This document shows positions 15,801 through 23,850 of a stretch of DNA of 54,601 nucleotides, in pieces. The stretch spans positions 1 through 54,601 of the forward strand of contig JAEERM010000011.1 in NCBI GenBank assembly GCA_016285835.1, written 5' to 3'. The notes below the pieces were generated by a model, which worked only from the letters and a program-made list of their open reading frames with translations, did not search any database and had not been told where the DNA came from. This stretch comes from Fibrobacter sp. Its GTDB lineage: Bacteria > Fibrobacterota > Fibrobacteria > Fibrobacterales > Fibrobacteraceae. How positions within the stretch are numbered: position 1 is the stretch's first letter; each line of letters begins with the position of its first letter. The position numbers and the translations under genes are program-made.

Positions 15801-17078
15801 GACATTGTCCAGGCGGATATTCGTTCGAGAAGGATTGAGTTCTTTGTGGATTCTGCCGACGTGAGTGACGAAGAAGTTGTCTGTGATAAACTGCGCCTGA
15901 ACCAGGTCTTGCTGAATGTGCTTTCCAATGCTATCAAGTACACTCCGGCCGGTGGCACTGTGTCGATGCGCATTATGCAGCTCGGGGTAACGGATACTGG
16001 CTACGGCAAGTACGAATTCCGTGTGAAAGATTCCGGCATTGGCATGAATGCTGAATTCCTCAAGACGATTTATGATCCGTTTACTCGCGTGACATCTTCG
16101 ACTGTGTCCGGAATTCAGGGGACTGGCCTCGGCATGGCCATCACCAAGAACATCGTGACGATGATGGGTGGCGAAATTCAGATTCAGAGCGAGGAGAATG
16201 TCGGTACCGAAGTTATCATCACCTTTGATTTCAAGTTGGGTTGCCAACATAAGGAACCTGAACGCATTCCCGAAGTGGAAGGTATGCGTTGCCTGGTGGT
16301 GGACGACGACACGAATGCCTGCCGTAGCATTGTCAAGATGCTCAAGGATATCGGCATGCACTCGGAATGGTGCGCTAGCGGCAAGGAAGCGGTTCTCAGG
16401 GCCGAAGATTCGTTCCAAGACAACGACCTCTTTGGTATGTTCCTGATTGACTGGTTGATGCCGGACGTGAATGGTATTGAAGTGGCCCGCCGTATCCGTA
16501 GGATGGTGGGCGATGAAGTGCCTATTCTGATTCTCACGGCCTACGACTGGTCCGATATCGAGGAAGAAGCCAAGAATGCGGGTGTGTCCGGTTTCGTGAG
16601 TAAACCGCTGTTCTTCTCCGACTTGCGCAAGATTGTCTCGACTTACTGCTGTCCTCACGAAGAAGTTCCCGTGAAGCAGGAACCCGAAATCAGCTTTGTG
16701 GGCAAGTCCATCCTCCTTGTCGAAGACAACGAACTGAACTGCGAAATTTCCAGGGAAGTGCTCGAAGATTTCGGCATAAAGGTTTCCATGGCCGAAGACG
16801 GCTCTGTCGCCCTGAACATGATGAAAAAGGCGAAACCCGGCGATTACGACTTAATCTTGATGGATGTCCAGATGCCAATCATGGATGGTTTCGAGGCTAC
16901 GCGCAAGATAAGGGCTTTGCCGGACAAGCGGATAGCGGAAATTCCGATTATCGCCATGACGGCAAACGCCTTTGCCGAGGATTGCCAGGCTGCACTCGAC
17001 GCCGGCATGAACGAGCACGTGACAAAGCCTGTCGATTTCGACAAGCTCAAGGTGACGCTCGCGAAGTTCCTGACTTAA
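12876..17078 (+). CDS. Hybrid sensor histidine kinase with four PAS-like repeats and two receivers
   Basis: This is a 1400-residue inner-membrane signalling protein. ATG 12876 is chosen because a membrane helix starts within ten residues; the frame is open upstream to 12705. Order: helix 1 (residues 8-32); extracytoplasmic Cache-like sensor (about 35-280); helix 2 (about 283-305); four PAS-like repeats of about 140 residues starting near 318, 455, 600 and 740; HisKA with H-box NNMSHDIRTPMNAIIGYTR (His 900); HATPase with GTGLGMAITKNIV; receiver 1 (VVDDDTNA, Asp 1192 in LIDWLMPDVNG); receiver 2 (LVEDNELNCE, Asp 1330 in LMDVQMPIMDG, Lys in TKPVDF). No separate DNA-binding output is present, and the target is unknown. 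Its stop overlaps that of mqnE on the other strand. Confidence 0.93.
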   Translation: MKSKIFSFNAIITFVLIAFLFGVTEIGFFYISNKVTADCWENLHQIGKNADSRLVFVSRSQMGALINITDLFTSVETFDNPEVVKYIQEVRVGPLQAPVRVYRRNGYYIYEKGSGTNPKVVGLLNKYFSPSPYITPVHEDVFRPGVMVAEQFFPIRHKGEIVGVLAAVIDLHVLPGFFAQSNVNSEGLNLLILDRRDSLLFVDTFHKKMSKISDYSSRRTKSGYSYEKWVSDVMGKRTSDFAFLRENGEVTFLTALPSLVENWTMLVAISEDVALAKALLVRKTFIIISLIELFALIFYLFWMVRDIKKRLESENREYADILSTLSGSFDDLFYVNLKDDSFIEFVSHKKFQKLEMKTGKENFFTWAKSKIQEYCNFEDQELVLDFLTKSRFADGLNPGESLSVEFRLDDQHRKNRYYRLRAHKAVSAHDHVIFTLENVDDEVRKSDMQRQDLERRNRMIASLAADFDCVQYVELHDAKFDDMAETYRESEMLARIIPGWAAEKTFMLKLDLLLTYVVCDADREDFLAQTRREVILANLKKQPTYYVNFKALINGKELFYQLKFIADRVGTEKIKGFVIGIHSVDEEIKQQLEIQEKLKRNLEIIDILSEDYTALYYMNFKTLKTGVLSLVNDDNTDVRDFISQNDNLMDVFKNFVEELVHPSDRSLLEPYMDLEYVRKTLANQKRINVDFRRNYSGVFKYTRMTIAKAEAVDEEPELVAVGFIEIDEQYRAEAERQENIRRVMTLSDEFESIYDVNIDDGTYRVSTKSSKHSEEIKGYQAMNLDFFELNANSIPVVIYEDDREMMSKYMTKQYMLDRLEKEMSYFIDYRAVIDEKILWYRMKVTRSGNWMNERRMLVGVFNNDENYRKEKAQQEALEQALQMAKSASRAKTTFLNNMSHDIRTPMNAIIGYTRLAKAHLDNSDQIKDYLGKIAQSSDHLLSLINDVLDMSRIESGKMNLNEKSENLSNIIHMLKDIVQADIRSRRIEFFVDSADVSDEEVVCDKLRLNQVLLNVLSNAIKYTPAGGTVSMRIMQLGVTDTGYGKYEFRVKDSGIGMNAEFLKTIYDPFTRVTSSTVSGIQGTGLGMAITKNIVTMMGGEIQIQSEENVGTEVIITFDFKLGCQHKEPERIPEVEGMRCLVVDDDTNACRSIVKMLKDIGMHSEWCASGKEAVLRAEDSFQDNDLFGMFLIDWLMPDVNGIEVARRIRRMVGDEVPILILTAYDWSDIEEEAKNAGVSGFVSKPLFFSDLRKIVSTYCCPHEEVPVKQEPEISFVGKSILLVEDNELNCEISREVLEDFGIKVSMAEDGSVALNMMKKAKPGDYDLILMDVQMPIMDGFEATRKIRALPDKRIAEIPIIAMTANAFAEDCQAALDAGMNEHVTKPVDFDKLKVTLAKFLT

Positions 17079-18115
17079 TTGTACGTTTCGTACTTGGCGT
17101 CCCGTTCGACGGGAACGAGGCCTTCGTTTTCAATTAGTTCACGCATCCTTTGCGGGCTCATGCCAATGGGCACTGTAGCGCCTGCTGCGTGTGTAATTTT
17201 CTCTTCGATAATGGTGCCGTCCAGGTCGGAGGCTCCCGCATGGAGGGCCTTCATGGCCGTTTCTATGCCCATCTGGATCCAGTACGCCTTGATATGGGGA
17301 ATATTGTTGAGGAATAGCCTTGCGATGGCCACCGTGCGCAAGATATCCTCTTCGCTCGTGATGTTGGGGACAATCCTGTGCAGAGCGTTGTGTTCGGGGT
17401 GGTAGACGAGCGGGATGAATGCGAAAAAGCCGGGGGCTTCGTCTTGGAGGTCGCGGAGCATGCGCATGTGGGCAATTCTGTCTTCGGGCTTTTCGATGTG
17501 CCCGAAAAGCATGGTCGCGTTCGTGGGGATGCCTAGTTTGTGGGCTGCCCGGTGAACGGCGAGCCATTCCTCACCGGTTTCCTTGCCTGGGCAAATTTGG
17601 TCCCTGACGCTTTGCACGAGAATTTCGGCGCCACCTCCGGGGAGCGTGTCGAGGCCGGCATCCTTGAGCGTTGCCATGATTTGTTCGGGGGTCTGGCCGG
17701 AAATTTTTGCAAAATGGCAAATTTCGACCGCCGTGAAAGCCTTCAAGTTTACCGCTGGGAATTCTTTGCGCAATTTGCGGAGCATTTCGATGTAGTAGTC
17801 GAATGGATGGTCCGGGTGCAGTCCGCCAACGATGTGCAACTCCCTGGCTCCGCCCCAAATGGCCTCGGCGGCCTTGTCGCGGATGGTGGGGTAGTCCCAG
17901 TCGTAAGCTTGCGGGCTATCTTTCTTGATTTTGGAGAATGCGCAGAACCGGCAATGCAGAACGCAGACGTTCGTGTAGTTGATTTGGCGGTTGTTCACCC
18001 AGTAGACGGATTTCCCGTGCCGCAATTCTTTTTCGGCGTTGGCGAGTTTGCAAAGTTCGTCCAGGGGGGTATTCAGGAAAAGGTCAAGGGCTTGTGATTC
18101 TGTCAGGCGGTTCAT
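17075..18115 (-). CDS. mqnE: Aminofutalosine synthase MqnE (radical SAM)
   Basis: This is a 346-residue cytoplasmic radical-SAM enzyme of the futalosine route to menaquinone. It joins a SAM-derived adenosyl group to 3-[(1-carboxyvinyl)oxy]benzoate to form aminofutalosine. The 4Fe-4S motif CVLHCRFC (Cys-x3-Cys-x2-Cys) is at about residues 51-58. MqnE rather than MqnC is favoured by GGLHPDHPFDYYIEMLR, LKAFTAVEICHFAK, LPGGGAEIL and TMLFGHIEKPEDRI. ATG 18115 is preferred over the in-frame TTG at 18121. No other mqn gene is nearby. The stop overlaps that of the convergent kinase gene by 4 bp. Confidence 0.92.
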   Translation of the reverse strand: MNRLTESQALDLFLNTPLDELCKLANAEKELRHGKSVYWVNNRQINYTNVCVLHCRFCAFSKIKKDSPQAYDWDYPTIRDKAAEAIWGGARELHIVGGLHPDHPFDYYIEMLRKLRKEFPAVNLKAFTAVEICHFAKISGQTPEQIMATLKDAGLDTLPGGGAEILVQSVRDQICPGKETGEEWLAVHRAAHKLGIPTNATMLFGHIEKPEDRIAHMRMLRDLQDEAPGFFAFIPLVYHPEHNALHRIVPNITSEEDILRTVAIARLFLNNIPHIKAYWIQMGIETAMKALHAGASDLDGTIIEEKITHAAGATVPIGMSPQRMRELIENEGLVPVERDAKYETYN

Positions 18116-18167
18116 GCGCAAAATTTATTAATTGTGCGGGGGTCTGTGGTATCACTGCAAGCGGAAA

Positions 18168-18200
18168 AAAGCAAAAGGACTCGGAATAATCCGAGTCCTT
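18168..18200 (-). terminator. Terminator downstream of tRNA-fMet
   Basis: There is a perfect 10-bp inverted repeat (AAGGACTCGG ... CCGAGTCCTT, 18175-18200) with a 6-base loop. On the minus strand it is followed by TTTTGCTTTTTT. It ends the tRNA transcript only four bases past the mature 3' end region. Confidence 0.87.
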
Positions 18201-18206
18201 CTGTAG

Positions 18207-18280
<74 letters not shown>

Positions 18281-18405
18281 TCGAGGTTGACCCATATATA
18301 GAAAAAAAGTCCTGTTTTGGCAAGGCTTTTTGTTCGATTGTAAAAAAAATATGCCTAAATTCGCACGATTTAAGCATATTGTAAGGTTGTTCTGTGAGAG
18401 CGATG

Positions 18406-19560
18406 CTACACGAATTTTTTTAGGATGTGCTTGCTTGCGACAAAATAGTCCACACCGCTGATGATTGTAATTGCGGTAATTGTCGCCATCACGGCTGTCG
18501 GGAAAATGGCCCAGAATTCCTGATAGTTGGGGATGACATGCTCCATCGGGTCGAGTGCTCCGACGAGAATGGCGATGATGCCTACGCCCTGCAATGCGGT
18601 CTTCCATTTGCCGCTTCGGCGGGCGGGCATTACGAGGCCTTCGCTTGCGGCGAGCGTCCTGAGTGTTTCCACGCTGGATTCACGGAAATAGATGAGCGCG
18701 ACCATCCACACGGGCGCATAGCCCGTCGCGATGAAGCACATGAAGATGGTCATGTTGGAAATCTTGTCGCTGAACGGGTCGAGGTACTTGCCCAGCGTGC
18801 TCACTTCGCCCATGGCGCGTGCAAGTTTGCCGTCCAGGAAGTCGGTCAGCATGAAACCGAGCACCATGATGAGGGCTAGGCTCTTGAATACGAGGCTGTT
18901 GTTGCTGTAGTCCAGGTCGTTGTCGTAGAAGAACACCCACAGGAAAAACGGCGTAAGCACGATGCGGCTCATGGTGAGCTGGCTTGCGATGGAGAGCGGT
19001 TTGCGGTGCGCGGGGTCGCGGTAGTACCAGTAGGCGTACGCGACGGTGGAGGCAATCATCAAAAGGATGGATGCCACCATGCAAATTTGCTTGTAGTCTT
19101 CGAGATTGAGCAGGTAGACGCCCATCGTTATGGTGACGGCGATGTTTGCGAACTTGCTCCAGCGGCGCTTGCGGGGGAGCGACTTGCCTTCGCGCAGCAC
19201 ACCAAGGTTAAAAAGGTTGTTCGCAATGAGGCGCGCGAGCAGGAAGGCGCATCCGACTCCGAGGAGTTTTTCCGCATTTTCCTGGAGGATAAGCTCGCGG
19301 ACGAAAATGCTTGTCATGACGATGAACTGTAGGAGCCCGTCAATAAAGTTGAGCCAAAGTCTATAGTAGGGTTTCTCGATTTCCTGGGAGCGGAGCTGGA
19401 ACAGGTTGACCCAGCCCATGATAAGTGCAATACCGACGAAGGCTGTGGCTGTCTTGGCCATGCCCATCCAAATAAACACGATCACGCATACGAAAACGAT
19501 TGCTCTGAGGATGCTCCATATTCGGGTGCGGAGCCTTACGCCAGATGCCTTATTCGTCAC
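18406..19560 (-). CDS. CDP-alcohol phosphatidyltransferase (PgsA-like) with N-terminal membrane extension
   Basis: This is a 384-residue membrane protein. The C-terminal half (from about residue 188) is a CDP-alcohol phosphatidyltransferase with the complete catalytic motif Asp240-x2-Asp243-Gly-x2-Ala247-Arg248-x8-Gly257-x3-Asp261-x3-Asp265 (FLDGKLARAMGEVSTLGKYL region). It is most like PgsA, which makes phosphatidylglycerol phosphate from CDP-diacylglycerol and glycerol-3-phosphate. The N-terminal 185 residues add about six membrane helices not found in ordinary PgsA (usually about 180-200 residues in total). The start is GTG, overlapping the recN stop in GTGA, so it is translationally coupled to recN. 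The exact acceptor alcohol is inferred. Confidence 0.85.
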   Translation of the reverse strand: MTNKASGVRLRTRIWSILRAIVFVCVIVFIWMGMAKTATAFVGIALIMGWVNLFQLRSQEIEKPYYRLWLNFIDGLLQFIVMTSIFVRELILQENAEKLLGVGCAFLLARLIANNLFNLGVLREGKSLPRKRRWSKFANIAVTITMGVYLLNLEDYKQICMVASILLMIASTVAYAYWYYRDPAHRKPLSIASQLTMSRIVLTPFFLWVFFYDNDLDYSNNSLVFKSLALIMVLGFMLTDFLDGKLARAMGEVSTLGKYLDPFSDKISNMTIFMCFIATGYAPVWMVALIYFRESSVETLRTLAASEGLVMPARRSGKWKTALQGVGIIAILVGALDPMEHVIPNYQEFWAIFPTAVMATITAITIISGVDYFVASKHILKKFV

Positions 19561-21206
19561 TTGTTTTCCTCCAAAAGTTGCCTTGCATGCTCCCTCACGG
19601 CATCGCTGTCGCCGCCGAGCATGCGGACCAGTTCCTGTACACGACCCTCATAATCTAGCTCTTTCACGGAGGTATATGTGCGGCCGTCCTCTTCTTTTTT
19701 GCTCACTGCGAGCTGATTTTGCGCGCGGCTTGCCACTTGGTGCAGGTGGGTGATGGTCAAGACCTGGTGATGGCGGCCCAGGTTGCTGAGAGCTTCGCCA
19801 ATTTTGTTGCCGACTTCTCCGCTGATGCCGGAGTCGACTTCGTCGAAAATCAGGAGGGGGACACGGTCCAGTTCGGCCATGACGCTCTTGATGGCGAGCA
19901 GGACACGGCTGAGTTCTCCGCCCGAGACGGCCTTTTGCAGGGACTTTTCGCCTTCGCCCGGGTTCGGGGCGAGCATGAATTCAATTTTGTCGGCACCGGT
20001 GGCGCCCAGCGGCTGGGCGGTGACGGATGTCTTGAACGAAGCCTTGGGCATGCCGAGTTCGCGGAGGAACCCTTCGACGGCGGTGTCGAACCGCCGAGCC
20101 GCCTCGGCACGGCTCTCCGAGAGCCGTGCCGCGCCGCACTCCAGCGCGGCATGGGCGCTAGTCGCCTGCTTGGCGAGCTCTTCGAGGTCAGCATCCAGGT
20201 TTTCGAGGCATTCAAGTTCCTCTTTGCGCTGTGCTGTGAGGGCGATGAGACCGGGAACGTCGGTGCGGTATTTCCGTTTGAGTTTCTGGATGAGGGCGAT
20301 ACGGGCGTTCGCCTTGTCGATGTCGGCTTCGCTCATGGTCCTCGACGGGCTCAGACGGAGCAGTTCCTTGCAGCAACACTCAAATGGATCGAACGTGTCT
20401 TCGAACGATTGCAGCTGGGGCTCGTATTGCGGGAGTTTCGAGGCCAGTGCGCGTATCTTCGATTGCAATACACGTGCTTGGTCCAGGATGCCTTTTTCGT
20501 TGCCGAGCATTGCCTGAATTTCGTTCAGGTAGCGGCGCTCGATTTCACTCTTGCTTGCCGCGTTCACGCGTTCTTCGAGTTCTTCTTCTTCGCCGTCTTT
20601 CAGGGCGGCTTTCTGCAGTTCGTCGAATTGGAACTTGAGGAAATCCTTCTGCGCAGCGAGGTCCTTGGCGCGCTTTTCTGTTTCCTCTATTTTTGCCTGG
20701 ATGCGGTTCCATTCATCCCAGTGGACTGCGTATTCTTTGAGCAGGTCTCCGTTGCCGGCGTAATCGTCGAGCATTTGCGCATGGGTCCGTGTGTCGCGGA
20801 GCAAGAGCTGTTCGCTTTGGCCATGCATCTGCACCAGTTCTTCGCCGAGGCGTTGCAGGTCGGACTGGCTGACGACGTTCCCGTTCACGCGGGCGCGCCC
20901 CTTGCCGTTTTCGAGGATTTCGCGACGGATAATCAGTTCGTCGTCGGAATCGATTTCAAGTTCGTCCAGAATTTTTTTGACTTGCGGTTCTTTGGAAATG
21001 TCGAACAGGGCCTCGACCACGGCCTTGGATTCGCCACTACGGACAAGCGAAGTTTGTGACTTGTCGCCGCAGACAAGGCGGAGTGCCTTCAGCAATACAG
21101 ACTTACCGGCTCCGGTTTCGCCGGTGATGGCGGTAAAGCCTTTACGGAAAGGGACTTCCGCTTTGGAAATCAAGGTGAAAGAGTCTATCGAAAGCTGTTT
21201 TAGCAT
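19557..21206 (-). CDS. recN: DNA repair protein RecN
   Basis: This is a 549-residue cytoplasmic SMC-like ATPase that acts early in double-strand-break repair. Features: Walker A GETGAGKS (residues 29-36), the RecN-typical ARVNGNVVSQSDLQRLGEEL and MHGQSEQLLL stretches (about 105-140), a central coiled-coil region (about 160-350) and the C-terminal VSGGELSRVLLAIKSVMAEL signature with LLIFDEVDSGISGEVGNKIG (Walker B) and ITHLHQVASRAQNQLAV. The length matches the family. It overlaps the downstream phosphatidyltransferase gene by 4 bp. Confidence 0.96.
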   Translation of the reverse strand: MLKQLSIDSFTLISKAEVPFRKGFTAITGETGAGKSVLLKALRLVCGDKSQTSLVRSGESKAVVEALFDISKEPQVKKILDELEIDSDDELIIRREILENGKGRARVNGNVVSQSDLQRLGEELVQMHGQSEQLLLRDTRTHAQMLDDYAGNGDLLKEYAVHWDEWNRIQAKIEETEKRAKDLAAQKDFLKFQFDELQKAALKDGEEEELEERVNAASKSEIERRYLNEIQAMLGNEKGILDQARVLQSKIRALASKLPQYEPQLQSFEDTFDPFECCCKELLRLSPSRTMSEADIDKANARIALIQKLKRKYRTDVPGLIALTAQRKEELECLENLDADLEELAKQATSAHAALECGAARLSESRAEAARRFDTAVEGFLRELGMPKASFKTSVTAQPLGATGADKIEFMLAPNPGEGEKSLQKAVSGGELSRVLLAIKSVMAELDRVPLLIFDEVDSGISGEVGNKIGEALSNLGRHHQVLTITHLHQVASRAQNQLAVSKKEEDGRTYTSVKELDYEGRVQELVRMLGGDSDAVREHARQLLEENK

Positions 21207-21268
21207 GGTTATACTAAACTATAAATATTTGGATGTCAGAATATGTCAATATGGGGCCTGACCCCCAA

Positions 21269-22024
21269 TTATTTGAAAAATTCGATAATGCTCCGGTAGA
21301 TGGGGCGGCCTTCCTTCTTGTACTTGCGTTCGAACCCGGTCTCGATCCCTTCGGTGGGTTCGGCCGTGTTGCGGACAACAACCTTGCAAGTGGGGAAGGC
21401 GTCGAAGGTTTCGAGCGCAATCTCGTTATATTCCTTGTGGTCGGTTCCCCAGTAGAAAATGCGTTTGCCGGGCTTGAGCACGCGGGCGACTTCGGCCAAG
21501 AAGTCGGGGCGCAGGAGCCTGTTCTTGTGGTGCCTTTCCTTGGGCCAGGGGTCTGGGAAATACATGTGGAACGCATCCACGGTATTGTCCTTGACGGCAT
21601 CGCGCAAGAAGTAGAACACGTCGCCGCGCAACATTGCCGCGTTACCCAGTACGCCGCGTTTTTTCATGCGCTCGTGCGCGAATGCGGCCCAGGTGTAGTC
21701 CCATTCGCTGCCCATGATGAAAATGTCCGGGTGCCGCTCGGCATAGTCCGTCATGAAGTTCCCCTTGCCGCTGCCGATTTCCACTTCCACGTGGCCTTTA
21801 CAGTTCGGGAACATGTCGGCCCAGTTGAAGTCCAGCTTGTGCGGCTGGTTGTCGGGCGTCTTGATGGGCTTGCGGTCGCCGTTGGTGCGGAACACGTAGT
21901 GCCAGATTCCCCGGTCCTTTTCGTCCTGCTTCAGGTCGCGGAAAAATTCGGGAATGACGACCTCTTTCGGGGCCTTTTCTTCGCTGTCATTTATAATGTC
22001 GTTCTTTTCTTCAGTCATATACAT
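21269..22024 (-). CDS. trmB: tRNA (guanine-N7-)-methyltransferase TrmB
   Basis: This is a 251-residue Rossmann-fold methyltransferase that makes m7G46 in tRNA. The SAM-binding motif VEVEIGSGKGNFMTDYA is at about residues 88-104. The TrmB hallmark MYFPDPWPKERHHKNRLL includes the catalytic Asp region, and a C-terminal EGIETGFERKY segment is present. The N-terminal 60-80 residues are longer than in compact TrmB proteins and start with an acidic/Lys-rich stretch. ATG 22018, two codons downstream, is an alternative start. The upstream gap is filled by a heptamer array. Confidence 0.94.
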   Translation of the reverse strand: MYMTEEKNDIINDSEEKAPKEVVIPEFFRDLKQDEKDRGIWHYVFRTNGDRKPIKTPDNQPHKLDFNWADMFPNCKGHVEVEIGSGKGNFMTDYAERHPDIFIMGSEWDYTWAAFAHERMKKRGVLGNAAMLRGDVFYFLRDAVKDNTVDAFHMYFPDPWPKERHHKNRLLRPDFLAEVARVLKPGKRIFYWGTDHKEYNEIALETFDAFPTCKVVVRNTAEPTEGIETGFERKYKKEGRPIYRSIIEFFK

Positions 22025-22035
22025 TCTTTCGTCAA

Positions 22036-22084
22036 AACTTCCTACTGTCTACTTCCTACTTCCTACTGTCTACTTCCTACTCAT
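22036..22084. repeat. CTACTTC-type heptamer array
   Basis: Heptamers CTACTGT, CTACTTC and CTACTTC alternate between trmB and the RNase Z-like gene, both on the minus strand. The array is the same family as those at 7311-7351 and 33212-33274. Confidence 0.82.
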
Positions 22085-22091
22085 CCCACAT

Positions 22092-22982
22092 TTACAAAAG
22101 CGCCACCACTTTTTCCGAAAATTTTTCCGGAATCACCTGGGCAATCTTTTCGCGGATGTGCTTTTCGGCGTATTTCATGGAAAAGTGGTTCAGTATTATC
22201 TTGTCACATTCTACTTCGCCGTCCAGTTCGTTCAGCGCATGGACAATGTCGGCGATGTGCGTGTGGCCTTTCTGGTGCGCCATCTGTTCTTCGCCGTCGT
22301 CAAGGAACGTACATTCCGTGATAAGCACCTTCGACTTGAATATCTCCTTGTTCTGGAGGAGGGATTCTCCGAGGCAATCGCCCGTGAAGCTGACCAGGGG
22401 CTCGTACACCTCGCGGGTGATTTCCACGTTCTGCTTCCGCAGCTCGATAAGTTCCGCCGGAGTCTTCCCGAGAAATTCGTCCTTGAGCTTTCTCTTGTAG
22501 AAATAGAGCGTGCCGCCCATCGTCGGGACGGAATGTTTTACTTCGAATGTCTCTAGTGCTAAGTCCTTGCGGTATTCGAGAAAGAACCGCTTGTGTGCCG
22601 ATACAGGGACAATTTGCGGATAGCGGAATTTTGCCTCGCTGACTCCTTCGAACATGGCTTCCGCTTTTATCCAGGCCTTGGCCCCTTCGTAAATACTTTC
22701 GGGAACGTAGTAGGCGCTGTCGCGTTCGACGCCCATCATCTTGCGCAGGCTGTGGTGGCGCATGAGGCAGCGGGCGTGGTCGCCATGGGCGTGCGTGAGG
22801 AACACATGGTTTATCGGGGTGGCACTGAGCGGGCATTCGCCCATGTCGATGCAGAAGTCCAGTTCCGGCATTTGCAGGTAAGTGGCCAAGCCGGATATGG
22901 AAAAACCGGACACCTTCGTACACGGGGTGTCGACCTTGACTTGCCTGAGGGCGTTGTGAATGTGTCTGTTTTCTGTTGTCAC
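22092..22982 (-). CDS. Metallo-beta-lactamase-fold hydrolase, RNase Z-like
   Basis: This is a 296-residue cytoplasmic protein of the metallo-beta-lactamase fold. The metal-binding motif THAHGDHAR (HxHxDH, about residues 63-71) is present. Later family positions include a candidate metal Asp in VSFTGDCLGE, an acidic CTFLDDGEE turn, and the His pair of KGHTHIADIVHAL and ILNHFSMKY. The overall layout resembles ribonuclease Z and related tRNA 3'-processing-type enzymes, but the exosite arm of classical RNase Z is not obvious. An RNA-processing role is therefore inferred from fold similarity. It is upstream of trmB on the same strand, with only a heptamer array between them. Confidence 0.8.
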   Translation of the reverse strand: MTTENRHIHNALRQVKVDTPCTKVSGFSISGLATYLQMPELDFCIDMGECPLSATPINHVFLTHAHGDHARCLMRHHSLRKMMGVERDSAYYVPESIYEGAKAWIKAEAMFEGVSEAKFRYPQIVPVSAHKRFFLEYRKDLALETFEVKHSVPTMGGTLYFYKRKLKDEFLGKTPAELIELRKQNVEITREVYEPLVSFTGDCLGESLLQNKEIFKSKVLITECTFLDDGEEQMAHQKGHTHIADIVHALNELDGEVECDKIILNHFSMKYAEKHIREKIAQVIPEKFSEKVVALL

Positions 22983-23002
22983 GTTATTACCGGGTGCAAA
23001 AA

Positions 23003-23041
23003 ATAGAAAAAAAAGGAGGCCCGCTCCTTGGAGTGGGCCTT
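23003..23041 (-). terminator. Terminator of the 23068 lipoprotein gene
   Basis: The inverted repeat AGGCCC-GCTCCTTGGAGT-GGGCCT is followed on the minus strand by a run of eight T's. It lies 27 bases past the stop of the lipoprotein gene. Confidence 0.82.
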
Positions 23042-23067
23042 TCCTCTTGAATCTTTGACGGCGCTAA

Positions 23068-23667
23068 TTACGGCTTGTTCGTACTGTGGTTCTGCAACAG
23101 CATGTCGTAGTCTTCGCAGGTCATCGCTTCGATGTGGTTACCCATGGCCTTGCTCCTGGTCCTCTCGTTGCCGCCCTTGCGTTCGGGAACGCGGAAGCAG
23201 AAGTTGTAGGTGTTGCCCATGTCGGTAGGGATGCCCATCTTGAAAATGCGCAGGCGCTTGTTCCCCTGGGTGTAGATTTCGTGATAGTCGTAGGAGTTTT
23301 TGATTTTCTCGAGGCGCTTGTCCTGGTTGAACTGGAGTTCGTCCACAATCGGGCCTTCGAGCGTGAGCGGGAGCGCCATCTGGAATCGGAGCTCTAGCTT
23401 GTTGTTTGTCTTGACGATTGAGGTTTCCGAGGGCTTTATGAGGTACCTCTGTTGCGGAATGTTCTTGTACGCGCGGTTGTGGACTTTGCGTACTCCGCAC
23501 ATTTCGCGCATGTCCGGCTGGGAGACAAAGTCGATGTCGCGGCAGATTGGAGGCAGGTTGGTCGGGACCTCGAGGTCCTCTCCGTTGGATGATCCTGCGC
23601 ATCCCGATAGCTGCATCAGGGAAACCAGGAGGAAGCTAGCCGTCAGAAAAAATAGTTTACATTTCAT
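23068..23667 (-). CDS. Lipoprotein of unknown function
   Basis: This is a 199-residue predicted lipoprotein. ATG 23667 is chosen because it begins a signal peptide with lipobox LMQLSGC (Cys at about residue 23); the frame is open upstream to 23757 without protein character. The mature part is polar, contains several basic clusters and a few Cys (PPICRDI, MCGVRKV, NFCFRVP, MTCEDYD), and no recognisable domain. It has its own terminator and appears monocistronic, divergent from xth. Confidence 0.78.
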   Translation of the reverse strand: MKCKLFFLTASFLLVSLMQLSGCAGSSNGEDLEVPTNLPPICRDIDFVSQPDMREMCGVRKVHNRAYKNIPQQRYLIKPSETSIVKTNNKLELRFQMALPLTLEGPIVDELQFNQDKRLEKIKNSYDYHEIYTQGNKRLRIFKMGIPTDMGNTYNFCFRVPERKGGNERTRSKAMGNHIEAMTCEDYDMLLQNHSTNKP

Positions 23668-23850
23668 GCTTATAAATATAGTCTCTTTAGCGCCGAAATT
23701 GATATTTTTTTCTTTTGTTTTTAAATAAAACCTCATTTTTGTGATAAGTTCCCACATTTTTATCGTTGAAAATGAATTTCGGCATGTATTTGCACCCCGA
23801 ACTCGATAAAAAAACTATCTTTGGCAAATAGAAGATGGATTGTGGCTAAA

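Noticed and set aside
14181..16658. A long (825-codon) open frame on the minus strand opposite the sensor kinase
   Set aside because: The composition is His/Arg/Val-rich without any domain. The plus strand encodes a full kinase with all catalytic motifs, so this is an antisense shadow.
17078..17081. Terminator between the convergent kinase and mqnE genes
   Set aside because: The genes overlap at their stops and no hairpin with a T tract was seen there.
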